Shown here piece by piece: positions 1-8,698 of a DNA stretch of 64,000 bases. Source of the stretch: Algibacter sp. L1A34. Lineage in GTDB: Bacteria > Bacteroidota > Bacteroidia > Flavobacteriales > Flavobacteriaceae. Position 1 is the first letter of the stretch, and each line of letters starts with the position of its first letter. A model generated the notes under the pieces. It was not told where the DNA came from and ran no database searches. It saw only the letters and a program-made list of their open reading frames with translations. Position numbers and translations under genes: made by a program. The stretch lies in contig NZ_CP047029.1 of NCBI RefSeq assembly GCF_009796805.1, forward strand, positions 4,106,001 to 4,170,000, in the 5' to 3' direction.

Positions 1-1
1 A

Positions 2-499
2 AACTGGCCCGTTTGGCACCGTTGATCCAATTGCTGGGCCTACAACTTTTTTACCATCGTAAACCTGAACGGGGTTTCCCTCATCATCAATAAATTTAAA
101 TCCAAGATGCCACTTACCAATAGCTGCTGTTTTATATCCCGCTTTTTTAAGCATTTTTGGAACGGTCATTAAATCTTCTGCTATTAAAGGCTCTAATTCA
201 TCTCCACTAGCTAAAACACCATGCTGTAACCTTGAACGCCAAGAATAACGCCCGGTTAAAATAGCATATCGCGATGGCGTACAAACTGCTGAAGCCGAAT
301 GCGCATCGGTAAACGTCATAGATTCTTTTGCAAAAGCATCAATTTTTGGTGTTAAAATCTTTCCTCTTTCTGGATTTAAAACTTGTACATCTCCATAGCC
401 TAAATCATCACAAATGATGTAAAGTATATTTGGTTTTTGTTGTGCCGATGCATACGCTGTAACCAACACAAATGATACTATTAATTTTAAAGTTCTCAT
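2..499 (-). CDS. S1-family sulfatase, partial (N-terminal 166 residues)
   Basis: The start is the ATG at 499-497 and the reading frame is open to the window edge, so only the N-terminus is present. Residues 1-20 form a Sec signal peptide ending ASAQ. The metal-binding Asp pair is in CDDLGYGD (residues 30-37). The formylglycine motif CTPSR has its Cys at residue 73, and GKWHLG follows further on. This is the standard N-terminal half of a type I (S1) formylglycine sulfatase, which would remove sulfate esters from glycans in the periplasm. It lies 5 bp downstream of the GH20 gene and is the last visible gene of the minus-strand sulfatase/fucosidase operon, which continues beyond the window. The subfamily and exact substrate cannot be read from this fragment. 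Confidence 0.9.
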   Translation of the reverse strand, partial: MRTLKLIVSFVLVTAYASAQQKPNILYIICDDLGYGDVQVLNPERGKILTPKIDAFAKESMTFTDAHSASAVCTPSRYAILTGRYSWRSRLQHGVLASGDELEPLIAEDLMTVPKMLKKAGYKTAAIGKWHLGFKFIDDEGNPVQVYDGKKVVGPAIGSTVPNGPV

Positions 500-504
500 T
501 TTTA

Positions 505-2358
505 TTATTTTAATCTTATTTCCGTTATTTCTCCTAATAAATCACCTGTTTTATTAAACAAACCTGCTTTTAAAAGTGATTTTGGTGTTGCTGTAAAATC
601 ACCTTCATATTTAGTTGCTTTTATGGTTGGATCATCACCATTTGTGGTATAATAAATATCGTAACCAACAGCTTCAGTTTCTAAATACACAATCGCTTTA
701 CTGTGTAATTGGTCTATTCCAAATGCTGGATATACAGTAAATAAACTCTTAGCAACATTGACATCTTCTCGTTTTAACCGCTCAAAATGAGATGTTTCTA
801 AGGCATGTTGAAAACGCTCCCAATTTTTAACTTTTGGATTGCTCCAAGATACTTCGGCACTAGCTAAAGTTCTTGGGTATAACATGTATTCAAAATGTTC
901 TTCAGTTGGTGTAAATTCTCCCCATAAAGAGGCTTGATTCCCTAAAACTAAACGCGCTTCTTCCGGAGTTAATTCTTCTGGAACAGGTTCATGATTATAA
1001 ACTACTGATAAAGGCAATACTGAATTTGGCCCTTCTGGCTCCATAATGGTTGGCCCTTGAACGCGGCTAATATAAGAATGCAAGTAAGACGTCATTATTG
1101 TTGGGTAGCCTTCTCTTGGAGCTTGCAATTCTGGTGTGTGTTTACCTCTACGCCACGCCATAATAGTTGCACCTTTAACACCATTACCACTTAAAACCTC
1201 ATCCCAACCAATCATAGTTTTGTTTTGAGCAGTTACAATTTTATGCATTCTCTGTATAAAATAACTTTGTAACTCTTCTTCGTCTTTTAAGTTGTTATCT
1301 TCTTTAACTTTTTGGCAATGTGGACATTTTTTCCAATTGCTTTTGTTACACTCATCTCCTCCAATATGTAAATAGTTTGATGGAAATAATGCAGCGACTT
1401 CTTTAATCACGTCTTCAAGAAATTCATAGGTTGTTTCTTTACCAGCACAAAGTGCATTGTCAGGTGCTTTACCACCAACGGCAACTTCAAAATTCACACC
1501 TTCTGGTACCTCATCATAACAAAATAAATGTGGGTACGCTGCTATTAAAGCTTTACTGTGCGCAGGAACATCTATTTCTGGTATAATTTCTACATTTCTA
1601 GTTTTAGCATAAGCGATAATATCTTTTAAATCTTCTTGTGTGTAAAAACCGCCAACCGTTTTGGGTTCATCTGCAGTAGCATGTTCTCTACTCCACCAAG
1701 CTATTCCTGTTCTATCTGCTCTCCAAGCTCCTTTTTTCGTTAGGTTTGGATATTTTTTAATTTCAATTCTCCAACCTTGATCATCGGTTAAATGCAAGTG
1801 AAAAATATTTATTTTATATGAAGACAAAACATCGATTTGCTTTAACACAAATGCTTTCGTTTGAAAATGACGCGATACATCTAATAAAACACCTCTCCAA
1901 TGAAAACGCGGATTATCAGTCACCATCATACTTGGAATTGCAGTTGCTCCATTTGCCCCAACAGGAATAGCTTGTCTTAACGTTTGAAAACCGTTAAATA
2001 AACCTGCATAATCTTTCGCTTTAATAATGATTTTTTCTGTTGAAATTTCTAAAACATAACCTTCAGGATCTATAGAAGCATCTTTAACTTTCTGAAAAAG
2101 TATATAATTTGAATTTACTTTTGTTTTACCCTTATGAATAGAGATATCTAAACCTGTATCCTTAGCCAATTCTGAAGTAACAATAGATTGTAAATCTGTA
2201 ATATATTTTGAAGGTACATATACTTTAGTATCGCTATTTAAATGAAACCCTCCTGAAGTAAACACGACAGATTCTGGTTGTGGAATAAATGTATTCTCTT
2301 GGGCCTTTACTAATATAGAAAAGAGAAAAATTGATATAAAAAATACTATTTTATTCAT
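505..2358 (-). CDS. GH20 beta-N-acetylhexosaminidase with C-terminal chitobiase-type domain
   Basis: Exo-acting hexosaminidase expected to release terminal beta-GlcNAc or GalNAc through substrate-assisted catalysis. The protein has 617 residues with a Sec signal peptide (about 1-19, ending VKAQ). The N-terminal GH20b domain (about 25-150) precedes the TIM barrel (about 152-500). The catalytic Asp-Glu pair is D335-E336 in HIGGDEC, followed by Cys345 and Cys348 (CPHC). Residues about 550-617 (DIYYTTNGDDPT) resemble the chitobiase C-terminal Ig-like domain. It has no lipobox, unlike the two GH20 proteins at 43361-47391, so it is probably periplasmic. Its stop lies 2 bp from the start of the SGNH gene's stop region and 5 bp before the sulfatase, so it is operonic. 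Confidence 0.93.
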   Translation of the reverse strand: MNKIVFFISIFLFSILVKAQENTFIPQPESVVFTSGGFHLNSDTKVYVPSKYITDLQSIVTSELAKDTGLDISIHKGKTKVNSNYILFQKVKDASIDPEGYVLEISTEKIIIKAKDYAGLFNGFQTLRQAIPVGANGATAIPSMMVTDNPRFHWRGVLLDVSRHFQTKAFVLKQIDVLSSYKINIFHLHLTDDQGWRIEIKKYPNLTKKGAWRADRTGIAWWSREHATADEPKTVGGFYTQEDLKDIIAYAKTRNVEIIPEIDVPAHSKALIAAYPHLFCYDEVPEGVNFEVAVGGKAPDNALCAGKETTYEFLEDVIKEVAALFPSNYLHIGGDECNKSNWKKCPHCQKVKEDNNLKDEEELQSYFIQRMHKIVTAQNKTMIGWDEVLSGNGVKGATIMAWRRGKHTPELQAPREGYPTIMTSYLHSYISRVQGPTIMEPEGPNSVLPLSVVYNHEPVPEELTPEEARLVLGNQASLWGEFTPTEEHFEYMLYPRTLASAEVSWSNPKVKNWERFQHALETSHFERLKREDVNVAKSLFTVYPAFGIDQLHSKAIVYLETEAVGYDIYYTTNGDDPTIKATKYEGDFTATPKSLLKAGLFNKTGDLLGEITEIRLK

Positions 2359-2360
2359 AC

Positions 2361-3149
2361 TTATAAATTTTCTGTAATAATTTTTGTTACCTGTTTTCCT
2401 TGTGCTTTTTTTCCTAAAGTATTATAATGCACATTATGCGGTTTTATATGCCAATCTTTTGCATTGGGTTTTGTAAAAGCATACAAATCGTTAATTTGAA
2501 TAGATGGATAATTTGCCAACACTTCTAATGCCGCGGTATTATACGTTATACTATCTCCAGAAATTCTACCATCTGCCCCTTCTTCAGGAACGGCTGTTGT
2601 GGTAGCAAAAATCAATTTTGCTTTTGGAAACTCTGTTTGTAGGTACTTACAAATGGTATCTAAATTTGATTTATAAACAGCGATACTACTTACTTGTTTT
2701 CCGTTTTCTATATCAAGTTTACCATCTTTAAGATATTTTAAATCGTGCAAACCAACGTTAAAATGAATCACGTCCCAATTAAAATCCCAGCCACCCTTTA
2801 AATACGGTTGAAACATGGTTTCTTTAAGTTTTTTCATTTTAGGAATGAATCTATCACTAGACTGACCATTACTATAAATTCTAAAAACATTAGCCTTATT
2901 TACTAACCCTTGCCTTACAGTTGGCGTATAACCAATAGAAATTGAATCACCATAAAGCAATATATTTGGAAGTTTTTTATTCGGATTTACATACTTAAAA
3001 GCCTCTCCTTTATCAGCAAGTTTTTTCCATGCTTCTCTAGATGTTTCTTCATCGTAATTATTACCAAAAAAATTAATTGAAGCACAAGAAGTAGCACCTA
3101 TAAAAATAGATGTTGCTCCTAAATACTTTACAAAACTTCTTCTATTCAT
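2361..3149 (-). CDS. SGNH/GDSL-type hydrolase, putative carbohydrate esterase
   Basis: Protein of 262 residues with an N-terminus that is both twin-arginine-like (NRRSFVK) and lipobox-like (GATSC, Cys22), so it is probably exported. Block I GDSIS has its Ser at residue 69. Block III is NVGLHD (131-136) rather than the textbook GxND. The C-terminal catalytic block is HNVHYN with His241. The position three residues before that His, often Asp in DxxH, is His238 here. The SGNH fold in a PUL usually means O-acetyl esterase activity on glycans; that is inference from context. Sitting between GH20 and GH30 genes in the same operon, it probably removes acetyl groups that block glycosidases. The exact ester substrate is unknown. 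Confidence 0.75.
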   Translation of the reverse strand: MNRRSFVKYLGATSIFIGATSCASINFFGNNYDEETSREAWKKLADKGEAFKYVNPNKKLPNILLYGDSISIGYTPTVRQGLVNKANVFRIYSNGQSSDRFIPKMKKLKETMFQPYLKGGWDFNWDVIHFNVGLHDLKYLKDGKLDIENGKQVSSIAVYKSNLDTICKYLQTEFPKAKLIFATTTAVPEEGADGRISGDSITYNTAALEVLANYPSIQINDLYAFTKPNAKDWHIKPHNVHYNTLGKKAQGKQVTKIITENL

Positions 3150-3161
3150 CTTTATAAAATT

Positions 3162-4598
3162 TTATAAACTAACAGTTAAAGTGTTAAAAGATTTGGCTTC
3201 TAATAAAGTCCTTACTTTTTTATCTTTAATATTAAATTGAAATTCTTGATTTTCTTCAGCACTATTATACGCCAGAATAACAACTTCGTTTTTTACTTTA
3301 TTGTAAAATACAATGGCATTATCATCATTCCCTTTTGTTGCTAATTTCACAGATCCTGGTGCTACAAAAGCGCTTAAATGTTTCATTAAGTAAAATTCAG
3401 GATTGTATGTAATCCCTTTTGTTTTACTATCAATAGAAATCATTGAGTTTTGTTTCCAACCCCATTGGCTTTTTCCTGTTTCATCTAAAACCATATTCCA
3501 GTACATATAAGAATTTGCACCGTTTTTAAAATAATGTTTCATAAGGTCGAAAGTATGCTCTGCAGCTTTCCAATCGTTAGAACCATCACCACATTCTGTT
3601 TCTGTTTGCATTAATTGCATTTCTGGATATTCAGCATGTACAGATTCAATAGCGCCTTTTCCTGCCCATTGAAAACCAACACCTGTTACATATTCTTTTG
3701 TGTTTTTATATTCTAAAACATCTTCTACACGCTCAATTTGAGGACGCTCTACAGTACCTAACCAAATTTCAGCATCTAATTTATCTGCTTTAAATTTAGG
3801 GCCTAAATAATCTGCGATGAAAACCCCTAAATCTTTAGGATCCCAAACACATGATGGAAAATTTTGAGCCGAATTATATTCATTCTGAACATGCACTGCA
3901 CTTATATCTATACCTTCTTTAGCGTAAGCTTGAACAAATTTTGAAAAGTATAAAGCATAGGCTTCAAAATATTCTGGTTCTGTTATAAAACGAGACACCA
4001 ATTCTTCTGTATTACTTAATTCTAAAGGCAAATCATTAAATTCAGGGTTTGCTTTACACGCATAATGTTTGCTATGCTTCATCCATGAAGGCGGACACCA
4101 AGGCGACGCCCAAACAGCAACATCTGGGTTAATTTTTTGTGCTTCTTTTATATATGGAATTAAACGTTTTTTATCTCTATCAATAGAAAAGTTCTCCATG
4201 GCAAAATCACCTTCAGTTTCATTAAAACTATACCAATCTACGGCATAATCATTAGCACCAATAGGCATTCTACATAAGTTAAATTTAGATCCTGTTTCTT
4301 GATTAAATAAATCGTTTAAAATTTGTTGTTTCTCTTCTGGAGTTATCATACCTAAAGCATCCCAACCTAACTCATTAAAACAACCACCAAAACCAGTAAT
4401 TTCTTGTTCTTGTGCTTCTGTATCGATATCAATAACAACATCTGAAGCTATCTCTTCTACGCTTTGATTGTATGTTTTTGTATTCCAAACTGTATCTTCA
4501 GTACTGCTAACCCATGCAACAGTTAAACCTTTCTCTTCTTCTTTACAAGATGAAAATGCTACTAAAGCTATTAATACAAGTGCTTTTATATTTTTCAT
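3162..4598 (-). CDS. GH30 glycoside hydrolase lipoprotein
   Basis: Retaining beta-glycosidase of the glucosylceramidase-like GH30 family, 478 residues, with an SPII signal (AFSSC, Cys18). Visible family marks are GFGGCFNELGWD (69-80), WASPWCPPSWMK (163-174), and the acid/base Glu240 in HVQNE. The nucleophile region is QTETECG (331-337; Glu333 or Glu335). A C-terminal beta-sandwich follows from about 400. Family members include beta-glucosidases, beta-xylosidases, beta-fucosidases and beta-1,6-glucanases, and the sequence alone does not decide between them. It lies 10 bp downstream of a GH3 gene and 12 bp before the SGNH esterase. In this fucose- and sulfate-oriented operon a beta-xylosidase or beta-fucosidase role is plausible but unproven. 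Confidence 0.88.
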   Translation of the reverse strand: MKNIKALVLIALVAFSSCKEEEKGLTVAWVSSTEDTVWNTKTYNQSVEEIASDVVIDIDTEAQEQEITGFGGCFNELGWDALGMITPEEKQQILNDLFNQETGSKFNLCRMPIGANDYAVDWYSFNETEGDFAMENFSIDRDKKRLIPYIKEAQKINPDVAVWASPWCPPSWMKHSKHYACKANPEFNDLPLELSNTEELVSRFITEPEYFEAYALYFSKFVQAYAKEGIDISAVHVQNEYNSAQNFPSCVWDPKDLGVFIADYLGPKFKADKLDAEIWLGTVERPQIERVEDVLEYKNTKEYVTGVGFQWAGKGAIESVHAEYPEMQLMQTETECGDGSNDWKAAEHTFDLMKHYFKNGANSYMYWNMVLDETGKSQWGWKQNSMISIDSKTKGITYNPEFYLMKHLSAFVAPGSVKLATKGNDDNAIVFYNKVKNEVVILAYNSAEENQEFQFNIKDKKVRTLLEAKSFNTLTVSL

Positions 4599-4608
4599 TA
4601 TACTTTAC

Positions 4609-7299
4609 TTATTTTACAGTTAAAATTTCTCTTAAACGAATATCTTTTGATGATGCTCCAATCATAATTCTAAAATCACCAGCTTCTACTAATCTTTTTA
4701 AATCTTTATCTAACATAGACAACTCATCTGGGCCTAATTCGAAAGTCACTTTTTGAGATTCTCCAGCCTTTAAGTTGATACGTGTAAAGCCTTTTAATTC
4801 TTTTATTGGACGAGATACTGAAGCTAATTCATCACGGATATATAATTGCACAACCTCATCGCCAGCAACAGAACCATTATTTCTAACCGTACAAGTAACC
4901 CGTACAGTTTCCGTTGGTGCAATATTATTTTTACTGAATTCTAAATTTGAATATTCAAAAGATGTATAACTTAAACCGTAACCAAAAGGAAATAATGGCT
5001 GACCTGTTAAATTGTGATAGTTATCACCTCTACCTGTTGGTTTGTTGTTATAATATAACGGACATTGTGCTTCATCTACGGGGAATGTTATAGGTAAACG
5101 TCCTGCAGGGTTTTCATCTCCAAAAAGAATATCTGCAAAACCATTTCCTCCATTTTCTCCAGCATACCAAGCCATAATAATACCGTCCACATCATTAATC
5201 CAGTTCGCCATGGTAATCGCGCTACCACCAACTAAGACAACTACGGTAGGTTTTCCTGTTTTAGCTACTGCTTTAATAAGTGCTTCTTGGTGACCAGGTA
5301 AAGCCAATAACGCACGGTCTCTAAATTCCCCTTCGTGAATTCCTGCAAAAACCACAGCAACATCACTTTTTTCTGCTACAGCAACGGCATCAGCTATTTC
5401 TTGTTCCCATGCATCTTGAACATCGGCATCCCAAACTAATTTGAATTTTGCATTTCCAGCAGATTCGTAGAATTCAATTTTCACATCGTATTCTTTACCT
5501 TTTTCAAAAGAAAATTCTTTTAAAATTGTATTGTACGATTGTTTTTGCCAGTTATCAATAATCAATTTACCACCTAAATACATGCGGTAACCATCGTTCC
5601 CTTCAATACCAACATTAAAAACACCTGTTTTAGTCGCTTTTATTTTTCCTGTCCATCGCACAGAGAACCAATCGTAAGCCAAATCTTCATGAGGTGAAAA
5701 CAGTGTCCACCCAAAACTTACTTTCTTGTCAATACGTTCCACTTTTGGTGTGCCGCTTAATTTAATATTATCAAAATAATCACCTTTTAAACCTGCTACT
5801 TTTTTACCATCTTTAATTGTAGATAAATTAACAGATGCTATAGGCTTGTATTTTACTTCTGTTAATGCAACACCTTTTGCATATTCAATATTTTGTGCTC
5901 CAATTTTGTTAGCAACACCATCGTACATAGAAACTAAATCGTTTCCTGGTCCGCTATAACCACCTAATCTAACCGTTTTTACATCATGACCAATAAGTGC
6001 CACTTTTTTTGTAGATTTTTTAACTGGTAAAACGTCATTAGTATTCTTTAATAACACCATTGATTTTGAAGCCGCTTTTTTAGCCAACTCTCGGTGTGAT
6101 TTATGTCCATTCCATACTGCTGCTTGTTTTGCATCTACATAAGGATCTTCGAATAAACCTAACTCAAACTTAGCTGTCAAGATTCTACTTACCGCTTCAT
6201 CAATCGCTTTAATATCTACCATACCGTTCTCGTAAGCTTCCCAAAATAATGGGTAGTGGTTATAATTGGTTTGGAACATAACATCTAAGCCAGCTTCAAC
6301 AGCATCTTCTGTAGCTTCGGCATAATTAGCGGCTGTAAAATGTAGAACATTAGCACCACCTGTAGCACCAGCATCAGAAATAACAAAGCCATTAAAACCC
6401 CATTCTTCTTTAAGCTTCGTACGTAATAACCATTCGTTAGATGTACAAGGTGTACCGTCTAATGAATTATAAGATGTCATAACCGAACGAGCACCTGCTT
6501 CCTTAAAAACAGCTTTGAACGCTGGAAAATAAATTTCTTCTAGCAAACGCTCATTAAAACTAATTGGGTAGCTATCACGACCACCAGCACCAACATTAGC
6601 TACAAAATGTTTTGGCGTTGTAATGACTCCTGCTTTTTCGAACTGACTGATAAATGACACACCCATTCTAGAGGTTAAATATGGGTCTTCCCCATAAGTT
6701 TCTTCCACACGGCCCCAACGTACATCGCGAGCAATATTTAAAACAGGGGATAGTATTTGACGAATACCTCTTGTTTTAGTTTCTTTAGTAATAGCACTTG
6801 CTACTTCACCAACTAAATCCGTATCCCAAGTAGATGCTAAAGCAATAGCTTGCGGAAAAGTTGTTGCTCCATCACGAGCTAAACCGTGCAGCGCTTCGTT
6901 AAAAGGAATGATAGGAATACCTAAACGTGTTTCTTCTAAAAAGTACTTTTGAAGCTCATTAATTTCATTAGCCATATTAGCTGCAGTTCCTGTAGAACCA
7001 TAGTCCATAATCTGTTCAGCTGCATTATCATTCAATCCTTTTGACGAAATTTGAAATCCGAATATACCATGCTTCAATTTATCTTTCCCAATTTTTAAAT
7101 CTCCAGGAATCATAAACATTTGCCAGAACTTCTCTTCTAAAGTCATTCTACTCAACAAATCGCTTACGCGTTCCGCTACTGGTAATTTCGGGTTTTTATA
7201 AGGTGGGTCTTTTTTAGCGGAAAACGCTAGCGATACTGTTAAGATTCCTCCTAAACACACTAATACTAAAACCGTTTTGATGTTACTAATTCTCTTCAT
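4609..7299 (-). CDS. GH3 beta-glycosidase with PA14 insert
   Basis: Protein of 896 residues with a signal peptide or anchor (about 1-28). The N-terminal (beta/alpha)8 domain carries RDVRWGRVEETYGEDPYL (from 191), the KHF motif (230-232) and the nucleophile Asp309 in GFVISDAGAT. The second alpha/beta sandwich is interrupted by a PA14 domain (about 502-625, GDYFDN to FKLVWDA). It resumes at DVAVVFAGIHEGEFRDR, and the protein ends in a fibronectin III-like domain (about 800-890). This is the BglX-like architecture. PA14 inserts in GH3 enzymes often shape the active site. The specificity (glucose, xylose or other) cannot be fixed by reading. It is one of two GH3 genes in this operon; the other (12612-15194) has a xylosidase-like signature. 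Confidence 0.92.
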   Translation of the reverse strand: MKRISNIKTVLVLVCLGGILTVSLAFSAKKDPPYKNPKLPVAERVSDLLSRMTLEEKFWQMFMIPGDLKIGKDKLKHGIFGFQISSKGLNDNAAEQIMDYGSTGTAANMANEINELQKYFLEETRLGIPIIPFNEALHGLARDGATTFPQAIALASTWDTDLVGEVASAITKETKTRGIRQILSPVLNIARDVRWGRVEETYGEDPYLTSRMGVSFISQFEKAGVITTPKHFVANVGAGGRDSYPISFNERLLEEIYFPAFKAVFKEAGARSVMTSYNSLDGTPCTSNEWLLRTKLKEEWGFNGFVISDAGATGGANVLHFTAANYAEATEDAVEAGLDVMFQTNYNHYPLFWEAYENGMVDIKAIDEAVSRILTAKFELGLFEDPYVDAKQAAVWNGHKSHRELAKKAASKSMVLLKNTNDVLPVKKSTKKVALIGHDVKTVRLGGYSGPGNDLVSMYDGVANKIGAQNIEYAKGVALTEVKYKPIASVNLSTIKDGKKVAGLKGDYFDNIKLSGTPKVERIDKKVSFGWTLFSPHEDLAYDWFSVRWTGKIKATKTGVFNVGIEGNDGYRMYLGGKLIIDNWQKQSYNTILKEFSFEKGKEYDVKIEFYESAGNAKFKLVWDADVQDAWEQEIADAVAVAEKSDVAVVFAGIHEGEFRDRALLALPGHQEALIKAVAKTGKPTVVVLVGGSAITMANWINDVDGIIMAWYAGENGGNGFADILFGDENPAGRLPITFPVDEAQCPLYYNNKPTGRGDNYHNLTGQPLFPFGYGLSYTSFEYSNLEFSKNNIAPTETVRVTCTVRNNGSVAGDEVVQLYIRDELASVSRPIKELKGFTRINLKAGESQKVTFELGPDELSMLDKDLKRLVEAGDFRIMIGASSKDIRLREILTVK

Positions 7300-7306
7300 C
7301 TATATT

Positions 7307-8677
7307 TTAATTAAACTGGTGTTGGTTTTTTTTCAAATCTTCATCAAACGCCGTCATCATCTTTTGTAATTTTTTTACAATTTTCGGATTAGCTGCTGCG
7401 ACATTTTTACTTTCAGAAATATCATCTCTAAGGTTATATAGCGCTACACAATCCTTTGTAATACGCAATTTCCAATCGCCTTTTCTAACAGCTTGAAGTT
7501 CATTTTTTAAATAATAATAAAACCCATCTTTTTCGTGTGGGGATTTTGCTTTTTCTACTCCAGAGAGTAAAGGCCAAATATTTTTCCCATCCATAGGTTT
7601 ATCCGACATTTTAGCCCCTGTTAAATGTGCTATGGTTGGCAACAAATCTATTGTTGATGCAACTTCATTAGAAACAAGTCCTTCTTTTATTTTTCCTTTC
7701 CACTGCGCTATCATCGGTACACGCATGCCTCCTTCTAAAGTTTGAGATTTAAAACCTCTCAATGGTAATGCACTTCCGCCTTGCTTATCTTTTAAATCCC
7801 AAGGTCCATTATCCGAAGTAAAAACAACCAATGTATTTTCATCTAATCCTAAAGATTTTAAGGTTTCTAAAATAGTTCCCATACTCCAATCTATTTCCTC
7901 AACAGCATCACCATATAATCCTCTTGCACTTTTTCCTTTAAACTTAGGAGAAGCATATAAAGGGACATGCGGCATGGTTTGCGCTAAGTATAAAAAGAAT
8001 GGTTTGTCTTTATTCTCTGTAATAAATTCTACCGCTTTTTCAGTATATCGTTGTGTTATTGACGATTGATCTACAGGATATTCAATAACCTCGTTTTGTT
8101 CTAATAAAGGTACGCGTCTCCCTCTCCATTTTACTTGACGAAGACTATCGATAGTCATCCCTTCTCTGAAAACAATATCTTTAGAAACTTTTGATTTTGG
8201 ATTAACAGACATATCATTACTAAACGGAATGCCATAGTATGAATCGAAACCTTGAGAGGTTGGTAAATATTGTTCTTCATCTCCCAAATGCCATTTCCCT
8301 ATACAAGCCGTGGCATAACCTTCTGTTTTAAGCATATCGGCAATAGTCATTTCTTTATTTGATAAACCACCTGGTAAATTTGGCCAAAACACATCTGGCA
8401 CTCCAACTCGTGGTGGATAAGAACCGGTAAGTAAAGCAGCTCTTGATGGTGAACATACAGAAGAAGCTGCGTAAAAATCTGTAAATTTAATACCTTCAGC
8501 AGCCATTTTATCTAGGTTTGGCGTTTTAATTAATGGAGAACCAAATACACCAACATCCTGATACCCTTGATCGTCTGTAAAAAATATAATCACGTTAGGC
8601 TTAGGTTGTTTTTCTTGCGCAAATAGACTAAGATTACAACTAATAAATGCTATTATGATACCTATTATAAACTTCAT
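7307..8677 (-). CDS. S1-family sulfatase (CSPSR)
   Basis: Formylglycine-dependent sulfatase of 456 residues with a Sec signal peptide (about 1-20, ending LFAQ). The metal-binding TDDQGYQDVG begins at residue 34. The active-site motif CSPSR has Cys75, and GKWHLGD and VFTSDNGPW (second metal-site Asp-Asn) are present. The C-terminal subdomain ends with the usual LYNLRDDISESKN motif. It would hydrolyse a sulfate ester on a glycan in the periplasm once Cys75 is converted to formylglycine by a maturation enzyme encoded elsewhere. It lies 7 bp upstream of the GH3 gene and 21 bp downstream of the GH95 gene. The short, signal-peptide form resembles exo-acting sulfatases, but the sulfate position it attacks cannot be told. 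Confidence 0.93.
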   Translation of the reverse strand: MKFIIGIIIAFISCNLSLFAQEKQPKPNVIIFFTDDQGYQDVGVFGSPLIKTPNLDKMAAEGIKFTDFYAASSVCSPSRAALLTGSYPPRVGVPDVFWPNLPGGLSNKEMTIADMLKTEGYATACIGKWHLGDEEQYLPTSQGFDSYYGIPFSNDMSVNPKSKVSKDIVFREGMTIDSLRQVKWRGRRVPLLEQNEVIEYPVDQSSITQRYTEKAVEFITENKDKPFFLYLAQTMPHVPLYASPKFKGKSARGLYGDAVEEIDWSMGTILETLKSLGLDENTLVVFTSDNGPWDLKDKQGGSALPLRGFKSQTLEGGMRVPMIAQWKGKIKEGLVSNEVASTIDLLPTIAHLTGAKMSDKPMDGKNIWPLLSGVEKAKSPHEKDGFYYYLKNELQAVRKGDWKLRITKDCVALYNLRDDISESKNVAAANPKIVKKLQKMMTAFDEDLKKNQHQFN

Positions 8678-8698
8678 AAATGCTGTGATTTTAACTTC

